From: Alphaproteobacteria bacterium
Lineage (GTDB): Bacteria > Pseudomonadota > Alphaproteobacteria > UBA828
Direction of reading: 5' to 3'
Assembly (NCBI GenBank): GCA_022820945.1
Contig: JAJEEP010000019.1
Coordinates: 1 to 37,128 of the forward strand
Length of the DNA: 37,128 bases
In this document: positions 1 to 8,250 of the stretch, in pieces
Position numbering within the stretch: position 1 is the stretch's first letter
Layout of the letters: the number at the start of each line of letters is the position of its first letter
Notes under the pieces: generated by a model
Seen by the model: only the letters and a program-made list of their open reading frames with translations
Told to the model about the DNA's origin: nothing
The model's database searches: none
Made by a program: the position numbers and the translations under genes

Positions 1-202
1 GAAACCCTGCCGCTGCCTGACCATCCACATAGGGGCGAGCTTCGGGCGTGCTGCGAAATGTAGTGCCACGCGCCGAAAATTGCCTGCTAACTGACTGATG
101 CAAAAGAGATTTAGATTCCAAACTGTCGAAGATTAGCATGAACTTGATGGTCTCGCCCGGCCGGACGCTGATCCGGTCGGGGTAGCCGGTGATCGTCAGC
201 AT
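1..202 (-). CDS. 5' end of an N,N-dimethylformamidase large-subunit-like gene (partial, possibly disrupted)
   Basis: Reading from an ATG at 202 toward the window edge gives an open frame of about 67 codons without a stop. The first 22 residues (MLTITGYPDRISVRPGETIK...) match my memory of the conserved start of the N,N-dimethylformamidase beta/large-subunit family, whose members hydrolyse formamides or related amides. A GGAG lies about 8 bases before the ATG. After residue 22 the sequence becomes AT-richer and no longer resembles the family, which suggests that the gene was truncated by an insertion or rearrangement near position 135. The frame then stays open by chance. Family assignment rests on a short motif only. 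Confidence 0.4.
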   Translation of the reverse strand, partial: MLTITGYPDRISVRPGETIKFMLIFDSLESKSLLHQSVSRQFSARGTTFRSTPEARPYVDGQAAAGF

Positions 203-380
203 GCCGCGTCTCCGCGCTGCGCCATCCTCATGCTGCGAGCATAGTCAGCGGCCCGCAGGCGAACAACTCGACCCGATACGTTCACGGTGCGGTCCCGGTG
301 CAACCCCGAGCGAGATATGCAATATGGGCGCGCGGTCGGGGAGGGGCCCTGCCGCCCCGACCGGAGTGGGAGAGCGAACG

Positions 381-1004
381 ATGGCGACACTGACCATTCA
401 TGGCACACCGCTGAGCACCTATGCTCGCACCTGCCGCATGGCGTGCCGGGAGAAGGGGGTGGCCTACGAGCTCGATCCCGTCATGCCCCAATCGGACGAG
501 CAGAAAGCGATGCAGCCGTGGGGGTCGGTGCCGGCCATGACCCACGGCGATGTGCGCATGTACGAATCGCTCGCGATCTGCAACTACATCGACCATGCGT
601 TCGACGGGCCGCCCCTGCAGCCGGCCGACCCGCTCGCCAACGCCCGCTGCTGGCAGTGGACGTCGGTTTTCATCCAGTATCTCTACCGGCCGGCGATCGA
701 CATCGTACTGCAGCGCCTGATCGTGCCCGCGCAGGGCGGCGAGCCCGACGAAGCACTGGTCGAGAGCAGCGTGCCCAAGTCCGACAAGGCGCTCGTCGCG
801 CTCGACGGGGCGCTGGAAGGCAATGCCTGCTTCGCCGGCGGCGAGGCCTCGATTGCCGACTACATGGTGCTGCCCGTGCTCCACTATCTGAAGATGACGC
901 CGGAAGGCGAAACGCTGCTTGCGCCCCGCGCCAACATCGCCCGCTGGCAGGCCGCCATCGACGAGCGCGAGAGCGCGGTCGCAACGGTGCCCGAGTTCGG
1001 GTGA
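381..1004 (+). CDS. Glutathione S-transferase family protein
   Basis: A 207-residue cytosolic protein of normal GST length. The N-terminal thioredoxin-like domain (about residues 1-78) has an early PLSTYART segment where the catalytic Ser/Cys usually sits, the SVPAM cis-proline loop and the YESLAI motif whose Glu-Ser pair binds the gamma-glutamyl group of glutathione. The helical C-terminal domain carries GEASIADY, matching the family N-capping box. GSTs of this bacterial type conjugate or reduce electrophiles with glutathione. The frame extends upstream, but the ATG at 381 has GGAGAG about 7 bases before it and begins exactly at the domain, so I chose it. The gene is monocistronic and converges on the nuclease gene downstream. 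Substrate unknown. Confidence 0.85.
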   Translation: MATLTIHGTPLSTYARTCRMACREKGVAYELDPVMPQSDEQKAMQPWGSVPAMTHGDVRMYESLAICNYIDHAFDGPPLQPADPLANARCWQWTSVFIQYLYRPAIDIVLQRLIVPAQGGEPDEALVESSVPKSDKALVALDGALEGNACFAGGEASIADYMVLPVLHYLKMTPEGETLLAPRANIARWQAAIDERESAVATVPEFG

Positions 1005-1025
1005 TCCTGGTGGCCCTTAGCTCAA

Positions 1026-1040
1026 CCCCATAATTTGGGG
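1026..1040. terminator. Possible bidirectional terminator hairpin
   Basis: CCCCA (1026-1030) and TGGGG (1036-1040) form a 5-bp stem with a TAATT loop, followed on the plus strand by AATTGTTT. It lies between two convergent genes, where a shared terminator would be expected. The stem is short, so support is modest. Confidence 0.35.
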
Positions 1041-1054
1041 AATTGTTTACTTAG

Positions 1055-1807
1055 CTAGACGGGCCTGAGCGAGAACGAAATCTCGTATTCGACCAGCCGA
1101 ATGTTCTCGATGGAGGACGTCGCCAGGATGAGGTCTTCGGAAATCTCGCTGGCAACGACGATGCCTCGGACTGGCGCTTCCCCCGCGAGGTTCTCCCTGA
1201 TCCAGCCCATGTATCGTAGGATCTGGCCCACGACGCGGTCATAGGCGCGGGAGACCTTGGTCTCGATTACCACGTATGCGCCATCGACGTCGCGCGCGAG
1301 AATGTCGATGTAGCGCTGGCCCGCGGGGAACTCGACGCCGTTGAACCCGCCGTCCTCGTCCTCGTACAGCTTCAGGCCGGGCTCAAGAAGGCCAAGGTTT
1401 TGGACGAGGTAGTTCTGAAGGTCCCGCTCGAACGCGAACTCGCGCGATCCGAAATCGTCTTCGTCGCCGGCGTCCTTCTCGGCGCGCTCACCACCATTGT
1501 CGTCAAAATCATCCTTGTACCGAGGGGCTGGGTCCTTCTCAGGGTCCCAAAGGCGGAATTCGCGCGGGCTCACTTTGAAAAACAGGTCCCACCCAGCGTC
1601 CGGCTTGATGTTGGGGGCGTGCAGCCGCCGGCGAGAATGCACCGACATCCCCTCAACGTGCATCCCGACGGTATTGCTCTTGATGTTGGGGTAGTGGTCG
1701 GCGAACCAGCGAACCGCGTCTTTGCGGGAGAACACTTGGCCGGGCTTCAGCACCTGGGCCGCGAACTCGTGCATCAGCTCCTTGGTGGTTTTCTCGTAGA
1801 TCGGCAT
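1055..1807 (-). CDS. NucS/DUF91-like PD-(D/E)XK nuclease with N-terminal winged-helix-like domain
   Basis: A 250-residue protein. Residues about 125-245 resemble the catalytic domain of EndoMS/NucS-type endonucleases. The PD-(D/E)XK core is visible as YIDIL (D168) and IETK (E182, K184), followed by a conserved VGQILRYMGW segment with Q195 and a VVAS...I strand pattern. Residues about 1-90 form a separate domain with a FSRKDAV...W region like winged-helix modules found on restriction-like proteins. The linker (about 95-122) is very acidic. The protein therefore probably cleaves DNA, either in repair or as part of a stand-alone restriction activity. No methylase or partner gene is adjacent. Its ATG is 29 bases upstream of the pstS stop, so it may be read through from pstS. 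Nuclease fold is clear; role is not. Confidence 0.72.
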   Translation of the reverse strand: MPIYEKTTKELMHEFAAQVLKPGQVFSRKDAVRWFADHYPNIKSNTVGMHVEGMSVHSRRRLHAPNIKPDAGWDLFFKVSPREFRLWDPEKDPAPRYKDDFDDNGGERAEKDAGDEDDFGSREFAFERDLQNYLVQNLGLLEPGLKLYEDEDGGFNGVEFPAGQRYIDILARDVDGAYVVIETKVSRAYDRVVGQILRYMGWIRENLAGEAPVRGIVVASEISEDLILATSSIENIRLVEYEISFSLRPV

Positions 1808-1836
1808 TCCGTCCTCCCTGTGTGAAGCGTGCCCCG

Positions 1837-2883
1837 CTACATGGAGAGCTGAGCCAGGCCCGTGGCCTGCTCGCGCATCGCGTCGCGATCCTCGTCCGGG
1901 AGCGGAATCAGCCCCTTGTCGGCGAGGTAGCCGTAGGGTCCCCAGGCATCCTCGTCGGTGAAGGTCTCGATGAATTCCACGATTCCGGGGATCACGCCCA
2001 CATGTGCCTTCTTCACGTAGAAGAACATGGAGCGGGAGACCGGATAGCTGCCGTCGGCGATGGTGTCGAAGTCCGGCTCGACGCCGTCGATGGTGCTGCC
2101 CTGAACCTTGTCGCGGTTCTGGTCGAGGAAGCTGTAGCCGAAGATTCCGAGCGCGGAGGGGTTGGCTTCCAGTTTCTGGACGATGAGGTTGTCGTTCTCG
2201 CCCGCTTCGACGAAGGCGCCGTCCTCGCGAATTGAATGGCAGATCGACTTGTAGGCCTTCTTGTCCTCTTTCTTGAGGGCCTTGATGTCGGGGAAGGTCT
2301 TGCAGCCGCCTTCCATGGCGAGCTCGACGAAGGCGTCCCGCGTGCCGGAGGTCGGCGGCGGGCCGAGCACCTCGATCTTCACCGCCGGCAGGGAGGCGTC
2401 GATGTCGGCCCAGGTCTCGTTGGAATTGGGCACCATCCCGCCGTCGGAGGGCACGTCCTTCGCCAGCGCGAGGTAGAGCTGCTGCAGCGTGATGGAGAAC
2501 GGCTCGGTTGCCTTGGAGTTGGCGAGCACGATGCCGTCATAGCCGATCTTGACTTCGGTGATGTCGGTCACGCCGTTCTCGGCGCAGCGCTCGACCTCCG
2601 ACGCCTTGATCCGGCGCGAGGAATTGGTGACGTCGGGATGAGCGACGCCGACGCCGGCGCAGAAGAGCTTGAGCCCGCCGCCCGAGCCCGTGCTCTCGAC
2701 CACCGGGGTCTTGTGCCCCGTGGTCTTGCCGAACTCTTCGGCGACGGCGGTGGAGAAGGGGAACACGGTCGAAGACCCCACGATCCTGATCTGATCGCGG
2801 GCCTCCGCGGCGTTGGTCAGCGCGACGGACGCGGTCAGCGCAAGAGCTGCCGCCGCAGCGATGGCGAGGGGTGTCTTGGTCAC
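1837..2883 (-). CDS. pstS: Phosphate-binding periplasmic protein (PstS family)
   Basis: A 348-residue secreted binding protein. It begins with a classic signal peptide (hydrophobic run at about residues 5-25, AEA-type cleavage near 28). The phosphate-contact motifs follow: GSSTVFPF (36-43), STGSGGG (64-70) and TSGTRDAF near 190, as in PstS and PBP-like-II phosphate receptors. It would capture inorganic phosphate for the high-affinity Pst importer. I moved the start to a GTG at 2883, which has GGAGG seven bases upstream and leads directly into the signal peptide; the longer frame adds 16 unlikely residues. No pstC, pstA or pstB is nearby, so it is an orphan that must work with permease genes elsewhere or serve as a phosphate sensor. 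Confidence 0.88.
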   Translation of the reverse strand: MTKTPLAIAAAAALALTASVALTNAAEARDQIRIVGSSTVFPFSTAVAEEFGKTTGHKTPVVESTGSGGGLKLFCAGVGVAHPDVTNSSRRIKASEVERCAENGVTDITEVKIGYDGIVLANSKATEPFSITLQQLYLALAKDVPSDGGMVPNSNETWADIDASLPAVKIEVLGPPPTSGTRDAFVELAMEGGCKTFPDIKALKKEDKKAYKSICHSIREDGAFVEAGENDNLIVQKLEANPSALGIFGYSFLDQNRDKVQGSTIDGVEPDFDTIADGSYPVSRSMFFYVKKAHVGVIPGIVEFIETFTDEDAWGPYGYLADKGLIPLPDEDRDAMREQATGLAQLSM

Positions 2884-2986
2884 GGTGTTTCCTCCGGGCT
2901 CGCTCGTATCCCGGCGCTCATGACCGCGCACTCGCGCGGCGGCCCGGGATGGCAGGCGAACGCTATCGCCGGGCCAAGATGGAAAT

Positions 2987-3004
2987 AATACGGATATGTG
3001 ACGG
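2987..3004 (-). promoter_or_regulatory. Pho-box-like site upstream of pstS
   Basis: On the minus strand this stretch reads CCGTCACATATCCGTATT. It has the 7-4-7 layout of a PhoB box (two CTGTCAT-like half sites with an AT spacer). The first half matches well, the second only partly. It lies about 100 bases upstream of the chosen pstS start, a normal place for PhoB activation. Inference by eye, without a matrix score. Confidence 0.42.
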
Positions 3005-3037
3005 TTCGTTGACTCTATGCCCCCGCGCCCGGACGCC

Positions 3038-3319
3038 CTACTTCACCTCGACCTCGACGAAGACCACGTCGTCGGTGTCGCTCGGGTTGATGACGTCGTG
3101 CTCGACTCCTTCATCCCGGTAATAGGGCGAGCCGTGGACGATTTGGACCGTGCGCTCGCCGTCGGGCTCCACGAGGTGGAGGTGTCCGGTCGTCACCGGC
3201 ACCACCACGTAGTCGTATTCGTGCCGGTGCCAACCCGTCGCCTCGCCGGGCTTGAATCGCCACTCGGTGACGCGCACGCGGTCGTTGTCGATTAGCACGG
3301 TCGGCGTTGCCGCGCCCAT
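3038..3319 (-). CDS. Small single-domain cupin protein
   Basis: A 93-residue protein made almost entirely of one cupin beta-barrel. The first cupin motif is visible as TGWHRHEYDYVVVPVTTGHL, with the metal-ligand histidines in HRH, and the second as DEGVEHDVIN. Single-domain cupins of this size bind a metal and serve as small dioxygenases, isomerases or ligand sensors; nothing indicates which. I chose the ATG at 3319 because GGAGG lies about 5 bases before it; a GTG four codons upstream is also possible. It stands alone between pstS and modC, all on the minus strand. Confidence 0.75.
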   Translation of the reverse strand: MGAATPTVLIDNDRVRVTEWRFKPGEATGWHRHEYDYVVVPVTTGHLHLVEPDGERTVQIVHGSPYYRDEGVEHDVINPSDTDDVVFVEVEVK

Positions 3320-3409
3320 AGCCACCTCCACTGCAAGGAATAACCGCGGCGAAGCGTTGCAGGTTGGCCGGCCCTGTGCAAGCCCGCGCGCGGGCGCTGC
3401 CGCGCGGAT

Positions 3410-4513
3410 TCAGGGGTCGTCCTGCTCGGACTGCACCAGCGATGCGGGGTCGACCGCGACGCTCTTGACCAGCGCATAGACTTCGGAGCCGGGGGCGAGG
3501 CCGAGGGTGTCTGCCGAGCGGGCGGTGATCCGCGCCGTGAGCCGAGCGCCGATATCGACCGCCACGTCGACCGAGGCGCCGCGGCGCGGGCCGATCTCGA
3601 CGACCCGGCCGCGAAAGACGTTGAGGACGCTGGTTGCGCGCGGCTCGGCGGTCGCGAGCGACACGTCCCGCGCTCGCACGCGGACCCTGAGGCTGCGCCC
3701 CGGCGCGAGCCTGAGGCGGGGCACGCGGAGGATGCCGCCCGGCACCGCGAGCTCGGTGAGCCCGTAGGCCGCGTCGTGGCGCTGCACGGTCGCGTCCAGC
3801 ACCGCGCCGGCCGCCTCGATCCCGGCAAGCGGGTCGAGGTCGAGCCTGGCCATCACCTCCGCAGCGGGGCCTGCCGCGGCGACCCTGCCGCCGGCCATGA
3901 CCACGATGGTGCCGGCGAGGCGTGCCACCTCGTCCACCGCGTGGCTGACGAAGACGATGGGCACGCCGATCTCGTCGCGCAGCCGCTCGATGTAGTCGAT
4001 GACCTGCGCCTTGCGGGGCACGTCGAGCGCGGCCAGCGGCTCGTCCATGAGCAGCAGCTCCGGCTGGGCCATGAGCGCGCGGCCTAACGCCACCCGCTGG
4101 CGCTCGCCGCCCGAGAGGGTGCAGGGCCGGCGCTGCAGCAGCGCCTCCAGGCCGAGCAGCGTCACGATCCTCTCCAGCGTCGCGTAGCGGCGGTCGCGCG
4201 GGGCGAAGCGGAGCCCGTAGAGCAGGTTGCGGCGCACGCTCAGGTGCGGGAAGAGGCGCCCGTCCTGGAACACGTAGCCGATCCGGCGGCGCTCCGGCCT
4301 GAGGTCGATCCCGGCCTCCGCATCGAAGAGCACCCGGTCTTCGAGCGCGATCCGCCCCGCCTCGGGCCGCACGAGACCCGCGATGGCGTCGGCGAGTGTG
4401 GTTTTTCCTGCGCCCGAGGCGCCGAACAGCGCAACCACGCCGTCGGCCTCGGCGCCGAAGGACGCATCCAGCGTGAATTCGCCGCGGGTGAGTCGGGCCT
4501 GGACCGCCAGCAT
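3410..4513 (-). CDS. modC: Molybdate ABC transporter ATP-binding protein ModC
   Basis: A 367-residue ATPase that powers molybdate import with ModB. Visible motifs are Walker A GASGAGKTT, Q-loop YVFQDGRLFPHLSV, signature LSGGERQRVALGRAL, Walker B LLLMDEPLAALD and the H-loop FVSHAVDEV. The C-terminal third (about residues 260-367) is a molybdate-binding MOP/TOBE domain, beginning with ARDVSLA and a typical ATSVLNVFRG segment, which separates ModC from other ABC ATPases. The start codon overlaps the modB stop in TGATG. A much longer open frame continues upstream, but that part is modB and modA read out of frame. Last gene of modABC. Confidence 0.92.
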   Translation of the reverse strand: MLAVQARLTRGEFTLDASFGAEADGVVALFGASGAGKTTLADAIAGLVRPEAGRIALEDRVLFDAEAGIDLRPERRRIGYVFQDGRLFPHLSVRRNLLYGLRFAPRDRRYATLERIVTLLGLEALLQRRPCTLSGGERQRVALGRALMAQPELLLMDEPLAALDVPRKAQVIDYIERLRDEIGVPIVFVSHAVDEVARLAGTIVVMAGGRVAAAGPAAEVMARLDLDPLAGIEAAGAVLDATVQRHDAAYGLTELAVPGGILRVPRLRLAPGRSLRVRVRARDVSLATAEPRATSVLNVFRGRVVEIGPRRGASVDVAVDIGARLTARITARSADTLGLAPGSEVYALVKSVAVDPASLVQSEQDDP

Positions 4514-5202
4514 CACCCCTCCAGCCGGCGCTTGACCATGCGCGCCAGGAATTCGGAGCCGATCAACGCGGCGAAGGCGATCACGATGGCGATCACCATC
4601 AGGCGGAAGGCGCCGTCCAGGCCGCCCGGCACTTGCGTGTAGGTGTAGAGCGCGAGCGGCAGGGTCCGGGTCTCGCCGGGGATGTTGGAGACGAAGGTGA
4701 TGGTCGCGCCGAACTCGCCGAGGCAGCGGGCAAAGGCGAGGATGACGCCGGTCAGCACGCCGGGCGCGATGAGCGGCAGGCTGACGGTCACGAACACCCA
4801 GGCGGGTGGGGCGCCGAGCGTGCGGGCGGCGGTCTCCAGCCGGCGGTCCATCCCTTCGATGGAGAGCCGGATCGCGCGCACCATGAGCGGGAAGGAGACC
4901 ACGGCCGAGGCCACTGCCGCGCCCTGCCAGGTGAAGGCGAGGGCGATGCCGAACCAGTCGTCGAGCCAGGCGCCGAGCGGGCCGCGCTTGCCGAGCAGCA
5001 GCAACAGCACGAAGCCCACCACCACCGGCGGCAGCACCAGCGGCAGGTGGACCAAGCCGTTGAGGAGTTCCCGGCCCGGAAAGCGATAGCGCGCGAGCAG
5101 CCAGGCGACGGCGATGCCGAAGGGCAGGCTGATCAGAACCGCCCAGCCGGCGACGCGCAGGCTGAGCTTGATCGCCTCGACCTCTAGCGGCGTCAGCGCC
5201 AT
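4513..5202 (-). CDS. modB: Molybdate ABC transporter permease ModB
   Basis: A 229-residue inner-membrane permease with about five hydrophobic spans. The cytoplasmic EAA loop is present (TLGAPPAWVFVTVSLPLI, about residues 137-154), as is the family's GEFGATITF segment. It forms the channel for molybdate delivered by ModA and opened by ModC. It starts 12 bases after modA ends and its stop overlaps the modC start by one base, so the three genes are translationally linked. Confidence 0.92.
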   Translation of the reverse strand: MALTPLEVEAIKLSLRVAGWAVLISLPFGIAVAWLLARYRFPGRELLNGLVHLPLVLPPVVVGFVLLLLLGKRGPLGAWLDDWFGIALAFTWQGAAVASAVVSFPLMVRAIRLSIEGMDRRLETAARTLGAPPAWVFVTVSLPLIAPGVLTGVILAFARCLGEFGATITFVSNIPGETRTLPLALYTYTQVPGGLDGAFRLMVIAIVIAFAALIGSEFLARMVKRRLEG

Positions 5203-5214
5203 CCGCTTGTTCCT

Positions 5215-6042
5215 TCAGTCGGCGATAAAGCCGGCGCGGGCGAAGGCCGCCCGGCCTTCCGGTCCCGTCAGGAATGCGAAGAAGCGCGTCGCGAGTGGCG
5301 TGTCGCGGCCCGCGACGAGAGCCACCGGATAGACGATGGGCTCGTACGACGTTGCCGAGATCGTCCCAACGACTCGCACGTCTTCGACGAGGGCGGCATC
5401 GGTGGCGTAGACAATACCGAGCGGCGCCTCGCCTCTGGCCACCAGCGCAAGCGCCGCGCGCACGTCCGCCGCCGGCGCGAGGTGGCTCCGTACACCGGAC
5501 CAAAGACCCAGCTCTTCCAGAGCCTGGCGCGCGTAGATGCCGGCCGGCACGTGGTCGGGATTGCCGATGGCGAGCCGGCCGCCGCCCAGCAATGCAGATA
5601 GATCGGGCGTCGCGGACGGCTCGAATGGCGCCATGGCGTCGTCGCCGGTGACGAACACCAAGCGATTGCCGGCGAGCACGCGCCGGCTGCCGGGCTCGAT
5701 CAGGCCTTGCGCCTCCACGTGGTCCATCCAGGCCGCGTTGGCGGCGAGGAAGATATCGGCGGGCGCACCGCTCTCGATCTGGCGCGCGAGCGCCGAGGTG
5801 CCGGCATAGGAGGCCACGACCCGGTCGTCTGGCCCGGCGTCGAACTGCTCGATCACCTCGTCGATCACGTGAGCGGTGCTGGCTGCCGCGAGCACGATCG
5901 CCCGCTCGGCCGCCGCCGGCCCTGCCCAGCAGCCGGCGAGAAGCCCAACGAACACAAGCCAAAGCGTCCGGAACGCGGTTACCAGGCGGCGCGGCCGCCG
6001 GGCGCGCCCTTCATGCCACACGTCGCGTGTCGCGGGCCCCAC
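5215..6042 (-). CDS. modA: Molybdate-binding periplasmic protein ModA
   Basis: A 275-residue substrate-binding protein for molybdate (or tungstate). An arginine-rich n-region and a hydrophobic core precede LLAGC, a possible lipobox, and AAAER, a possible signal-peptidase-I site, so it may be either a lipoprotein or soluble in the periplasm. The mature part shows the ModA pattern AASTAHVIDEVIEQF, SYAGTSALARQIESGAPADIFLAA, and a later GIVYATDAA. The chosen GTG at 6042 has AAGGAGG about 11 bases upstream. First gene of modABC. No modE regulator gene is nearby, and I could not find a convincing ModE operator upstream. Confidence 0.9.
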   Translation of the reverse strand: MGPATRDVWHEGRARRPRRLVTAFRTLWLVFVGLLAGCWAGPAAAERAIVLAAASTAHVIDEVIEQFDAGPDDRVVASYAGTSALARQIESGAPADIFLAANAAWMDHVEAQGLIEPGSRRVLAGNRLVFVTGDDAMAPFEPSATPDLSALLGGGRLAIGNPDHVPAGIYARQALEELGLWSGVRSHLAPAADVRAALALVARGEAPLGIVYATDAALVEDVRVVGTISATSYEPIVYPVALVAGRDTPLATRFFAFLTGPEGRAAFARAGFIAD

Positions 6043-6355
6043 GGGACTCGCGCCTCCTTCTTATCTCGCGTGCATGAGGCTGGTTCCGACTGGAGCGAGC
6101 GCTCCCGCACCTCCACGGCGCCTCGACCGCCGCCGACGGGGACCGACCGTTCCGTCGTTCGGGCGGTCACTCGGCCCGACAGGGCCGCATCGGCGCGGCG
6201 ACTGTAGCGCTCGGCCATGACGCACGCAACGCCGGCACATCGCTCGCTTGTCAAGCAATCGCAAAATTCAGACACTCCATCGCCCCGACGCGACCCAGCG
6301 CCGGAACATGCGCCGGTGGCCGCAACATGACGACAGGCTGAAAGATGCGCGGATA
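6043..6355. other. Intergenic region between modA and the Rieske gene
   Basis: A divergent 313-base gap that should hold promoters for modABC (minus) and the Rieske-hydrolase pair (plus). Short open frames here are arginine-rich and lack any protein-like pattern. I see no clear promoter, ModE site or RNA gene. Confidence 0.5.
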
Positions 6356-6670
6356 ATGGCGAGGGTCCTGCTATGTCGCGTCGATGACGTCTACGCGGGC
6401 GAGATCCTGCGGGTCGAGACCGACGCGCTGCCGCCGGTCGCGGTCTACAATCTGGACGGCGCCTTCTACGCCACCGACGACACCTGCTCCCATAGCCAAG
6501 CCTGGCTATCCCAGGGCTTCATAGACGGCGACATCATCGAATGCCCGTTCCATGGCGGCTGCTTCGAGATCAAGACCGGCAAGCCGGTGGAGCCGCCCTG
6601 CACCGAGCCTATTCGGAGCTACGACCTCGTCGTCGAAGACGGCGCGATCTACGCGCTCGTCGAACCCTGA
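6356..6670 (+). CDS. Rieske [2Fe-2S] ferredoxin
   Basis: A 104-residue soluble Rieske protein. The cluster ligands are visible as CSH (C44, H46) and CPFHGG (C63, H66), 16 residues apart, with the usual loop glycines and the downstream PVEPPCTEPIRSY strand. Stand-alone Rieske ferredoxins pass electrons to ring-hydroxylating dioxygenases, or form the small subunit of NirD-like systems. Of these, the neighbours fit the oxygenase type: an alpha/beta hydrolase begins 17 bases downstream. No oxygenase alpha subunit or reductase is in the window, so its partner is elsewhere. The frame extends upstream, but homology starts at the ATG at 6356; the ribosome site there is weak. Confidence 0.88.
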   Translation: MARVLLCRVDDVYAGEILRVETDALPPVAVYNLDGAFYATDDTCSHSQAWLSQGFIDGDIIECPFHGGCFEIKTGKPVEPPCTEPIRSYDLVVEDGAIYALVEP

Positions 6671-6687
6671 GCCGGAGGTTCGATACC

Positions 6688-7503
6688 ATGCCCATGCTGG
6701 AACGTTCCGAGGGGGATATCCACTACGAGCTCTGCGACATCGTGCCTCCGTGGAAGGAGCCGCGTGAAACCATCCTCTTTCTCCACGGGCTCGCCGTCGA
6801 TTCCGACATCTGGATTACCTGGCTGCCGATCCTGGCGGATCGCTATCGAATCGTCCGTATGGACCTGCGCGGCTTCGGCCGGTCGTTCGTTCCGGCAGAG
6901 GGTGCCGCCTGGTCCATCGATTCAATGGCCGCTGATGTTCTCGACGTGCTCGCCGCTCTCGACACGCAGCGGGTCCACTTCGTCGGCGAATCGACCGGCG
7001 GCACCGTCGGCCTCCATCTCGCCGCGCATCGTCCCGAGTGCCTGCTGACGCTGACCATGGTCTCGGCCGCGCACCGGGGCGGCACGATCGGCAGGTCCCG
7101 GGCGCTCAGGGACGATGTCCGCGGGCTCGGGATGGACGAGTGGTCGGCCAAGCTCATGCCGCTCCGCTTCCCCGCCGGTTGCCTGAGCCCCGCGATGGAG
7201 CGCTGGTTCCACGACACGCAGCGCGCCGCGGCGCCTCAGGCCTGCATCGACCTCGTCGACATGTTGGTGCAGGTGGACCTCACCGAGGCGCTCGGCGACA
7301 TCCAGGTTCCCACCCTCCTGATTGCGCCTGACGACAGCCCCTTCGTCTCGCTCGAGACTCAGGTCGAGCGGCTGCGCGCCATGCCCGATTGCGAGATGCA
7401 CGTGGTTGCCGGCGCCCGTCACGGCGTCGCCTATTCGCACGGGCCGGAATGCGCCGGCGCCCTCCGGGAGTTCCTCGGGCGCCGCAGTCCGCCGCCTCGG
7501 TAA
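6688..7503 (+). CDS. Alpha/beta-fold hydrolase
   Basis: A 271-residue alpha/beta hydrolase. It shows the oxyanion HG motif (FLHGLAVDSD), the MDLRGFGRS strand-loop, the nucleophile elbow GESTGG with S102, a likely acid in APDDSPF and the catalytic histidine in GARHG. The ATG at 6688 has GGAGG nine bases before it. Co-transcription with the Rieske ferredoxin suggests a hydrolase acting on a ring-cleavage product or ester in the same pathway, but this is inference from position. Substrate cannot be named. Confidence 0.82.
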   Translation: MPMLERSEGDIHYELCDIVPPWKEPRETILFLHGLAVDSDIWITWLPILADRYRIVRMDLRGFGRSFVPAEGAAWSIDSMAADVLDVLAALDTQRVHFVGESTGGTVGLHLAAHRPECLLTLTMVSAAHRGGTIGRSRALRDDVRGLGMDEWSAKLMPLRFPAGCLSPAMERWFHDTQRAAAPQACIDLVDMLVQVDLTEALGDIQVPTLLIAPDDSPFVSLETQVERLRAMPDCEMHVVAGARHGVAYSHGPECAGALREFLGRRSPPPR

Positions 7504-7545
7504 GTCGCGACCGGCGGCCGGGCGCTATCTCTCGGCTGGCGACCG

Positions 7546-7989
7546 TCAGTCGCACGAGCGCCAGATCGGCTCGATGCCGTTCTCCCGCAGAAACTCCTCG
7601 GCCATCGCCTCGATTTCCGCTTCCCGGAACGCATAGAAGGCGTGGATGGCGTCCTCGTCTCCGACGTCCCGTTTCCACTTGCCGATTGAGCCCCGGTAGG
7701 CGTCTTCCGCCCGCCGCCGCCGCGCCTTGTCGCGGGTCCAGTCCGACATCAGGAATCGCCTGAGTATCCGGTGGTGATCCGAGTGATCGAGGCCGGGAAT
7801 CTCCAGGTAGCGCTCGGGCTCGGCGTCGATCGCTTCGCGCTCTTGGCGGTTTTCGTCAGGGGATAGGCCGGCCCCCATTTCTGCATCGCGGTCCGACCCG
7901 TAGATCCAGATGACGTCCCCCGTCTTTCGGTCGAGGTAGACCACTTGCGGAAAGGCGTCGTGGAAGTCCACGTCGCGGCCGAAGGCCAT
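7546..7989 (-). CDS. UPF0158 family protein
   Basis: About 147 residues matching the UPF0158 pattern: an early AFPQVVYLDRKTGDVIW segment, a central YLEIPGLDHSDHHRILRRF segment and a C-terminal AFREAEIEAMAEEFLRENGIEPIW. The function of this family is unknown. The protein is rich in charged residues and has no signal peptide. The frame can extend to a GTG at 8064, but the family homology begins near the ATG at 7989, which has AAAGG about 10 bases upstream. It converges on the hydrolase gene and has no obvious operon partner. Confidence 0.7.
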   Translation of the reverse strand: MAFGRDVDFHDAFPQVVYLDRKTGDVIWIYGSDRDAEMGAGLSPDENRQEREAIDAEPERYLEIPGLDHSDHHRILRRFLMSDWTRDKARRRRAEDAYRGSIGKWKRDVGDEDAIHAFYAFREAEIEAMAEEFLRENGIEPIWRSCD

Positions 7990-8250
7990 CGTCAAGAGAC
8001 CTTTCTCTATGCCCTCGCGGCCGTCTTCGTAAGACAAACTTGTGGCAATCCATCTTTGTCGCACGTTTCGGAGCCGTCCCTTGGCTCCGGACTGCAGGCG
8101 GCATAGCGGCGATGCGCGTAGCCAGCCGTACCGTCTCGCCTATATCATGTTTGTCGCGAGAGGTGGGACACCTGACAGAGACCGCTGTCTTCGGGGTCGG
8201 GTCCGGCGCTCCGAACGATGGGATCGGCTGCAGGCCAGAGGGTTAGGAGC

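Noticed and set aside
3410..5962. An 850-codon open frame on the minus strand spanning the modABC region
   Set aside because: Only its last 367 codons (ModC) have protein-like content. The rest is arginine-rich out-of-frame reading of modB and modA, which have clear frames of their own.
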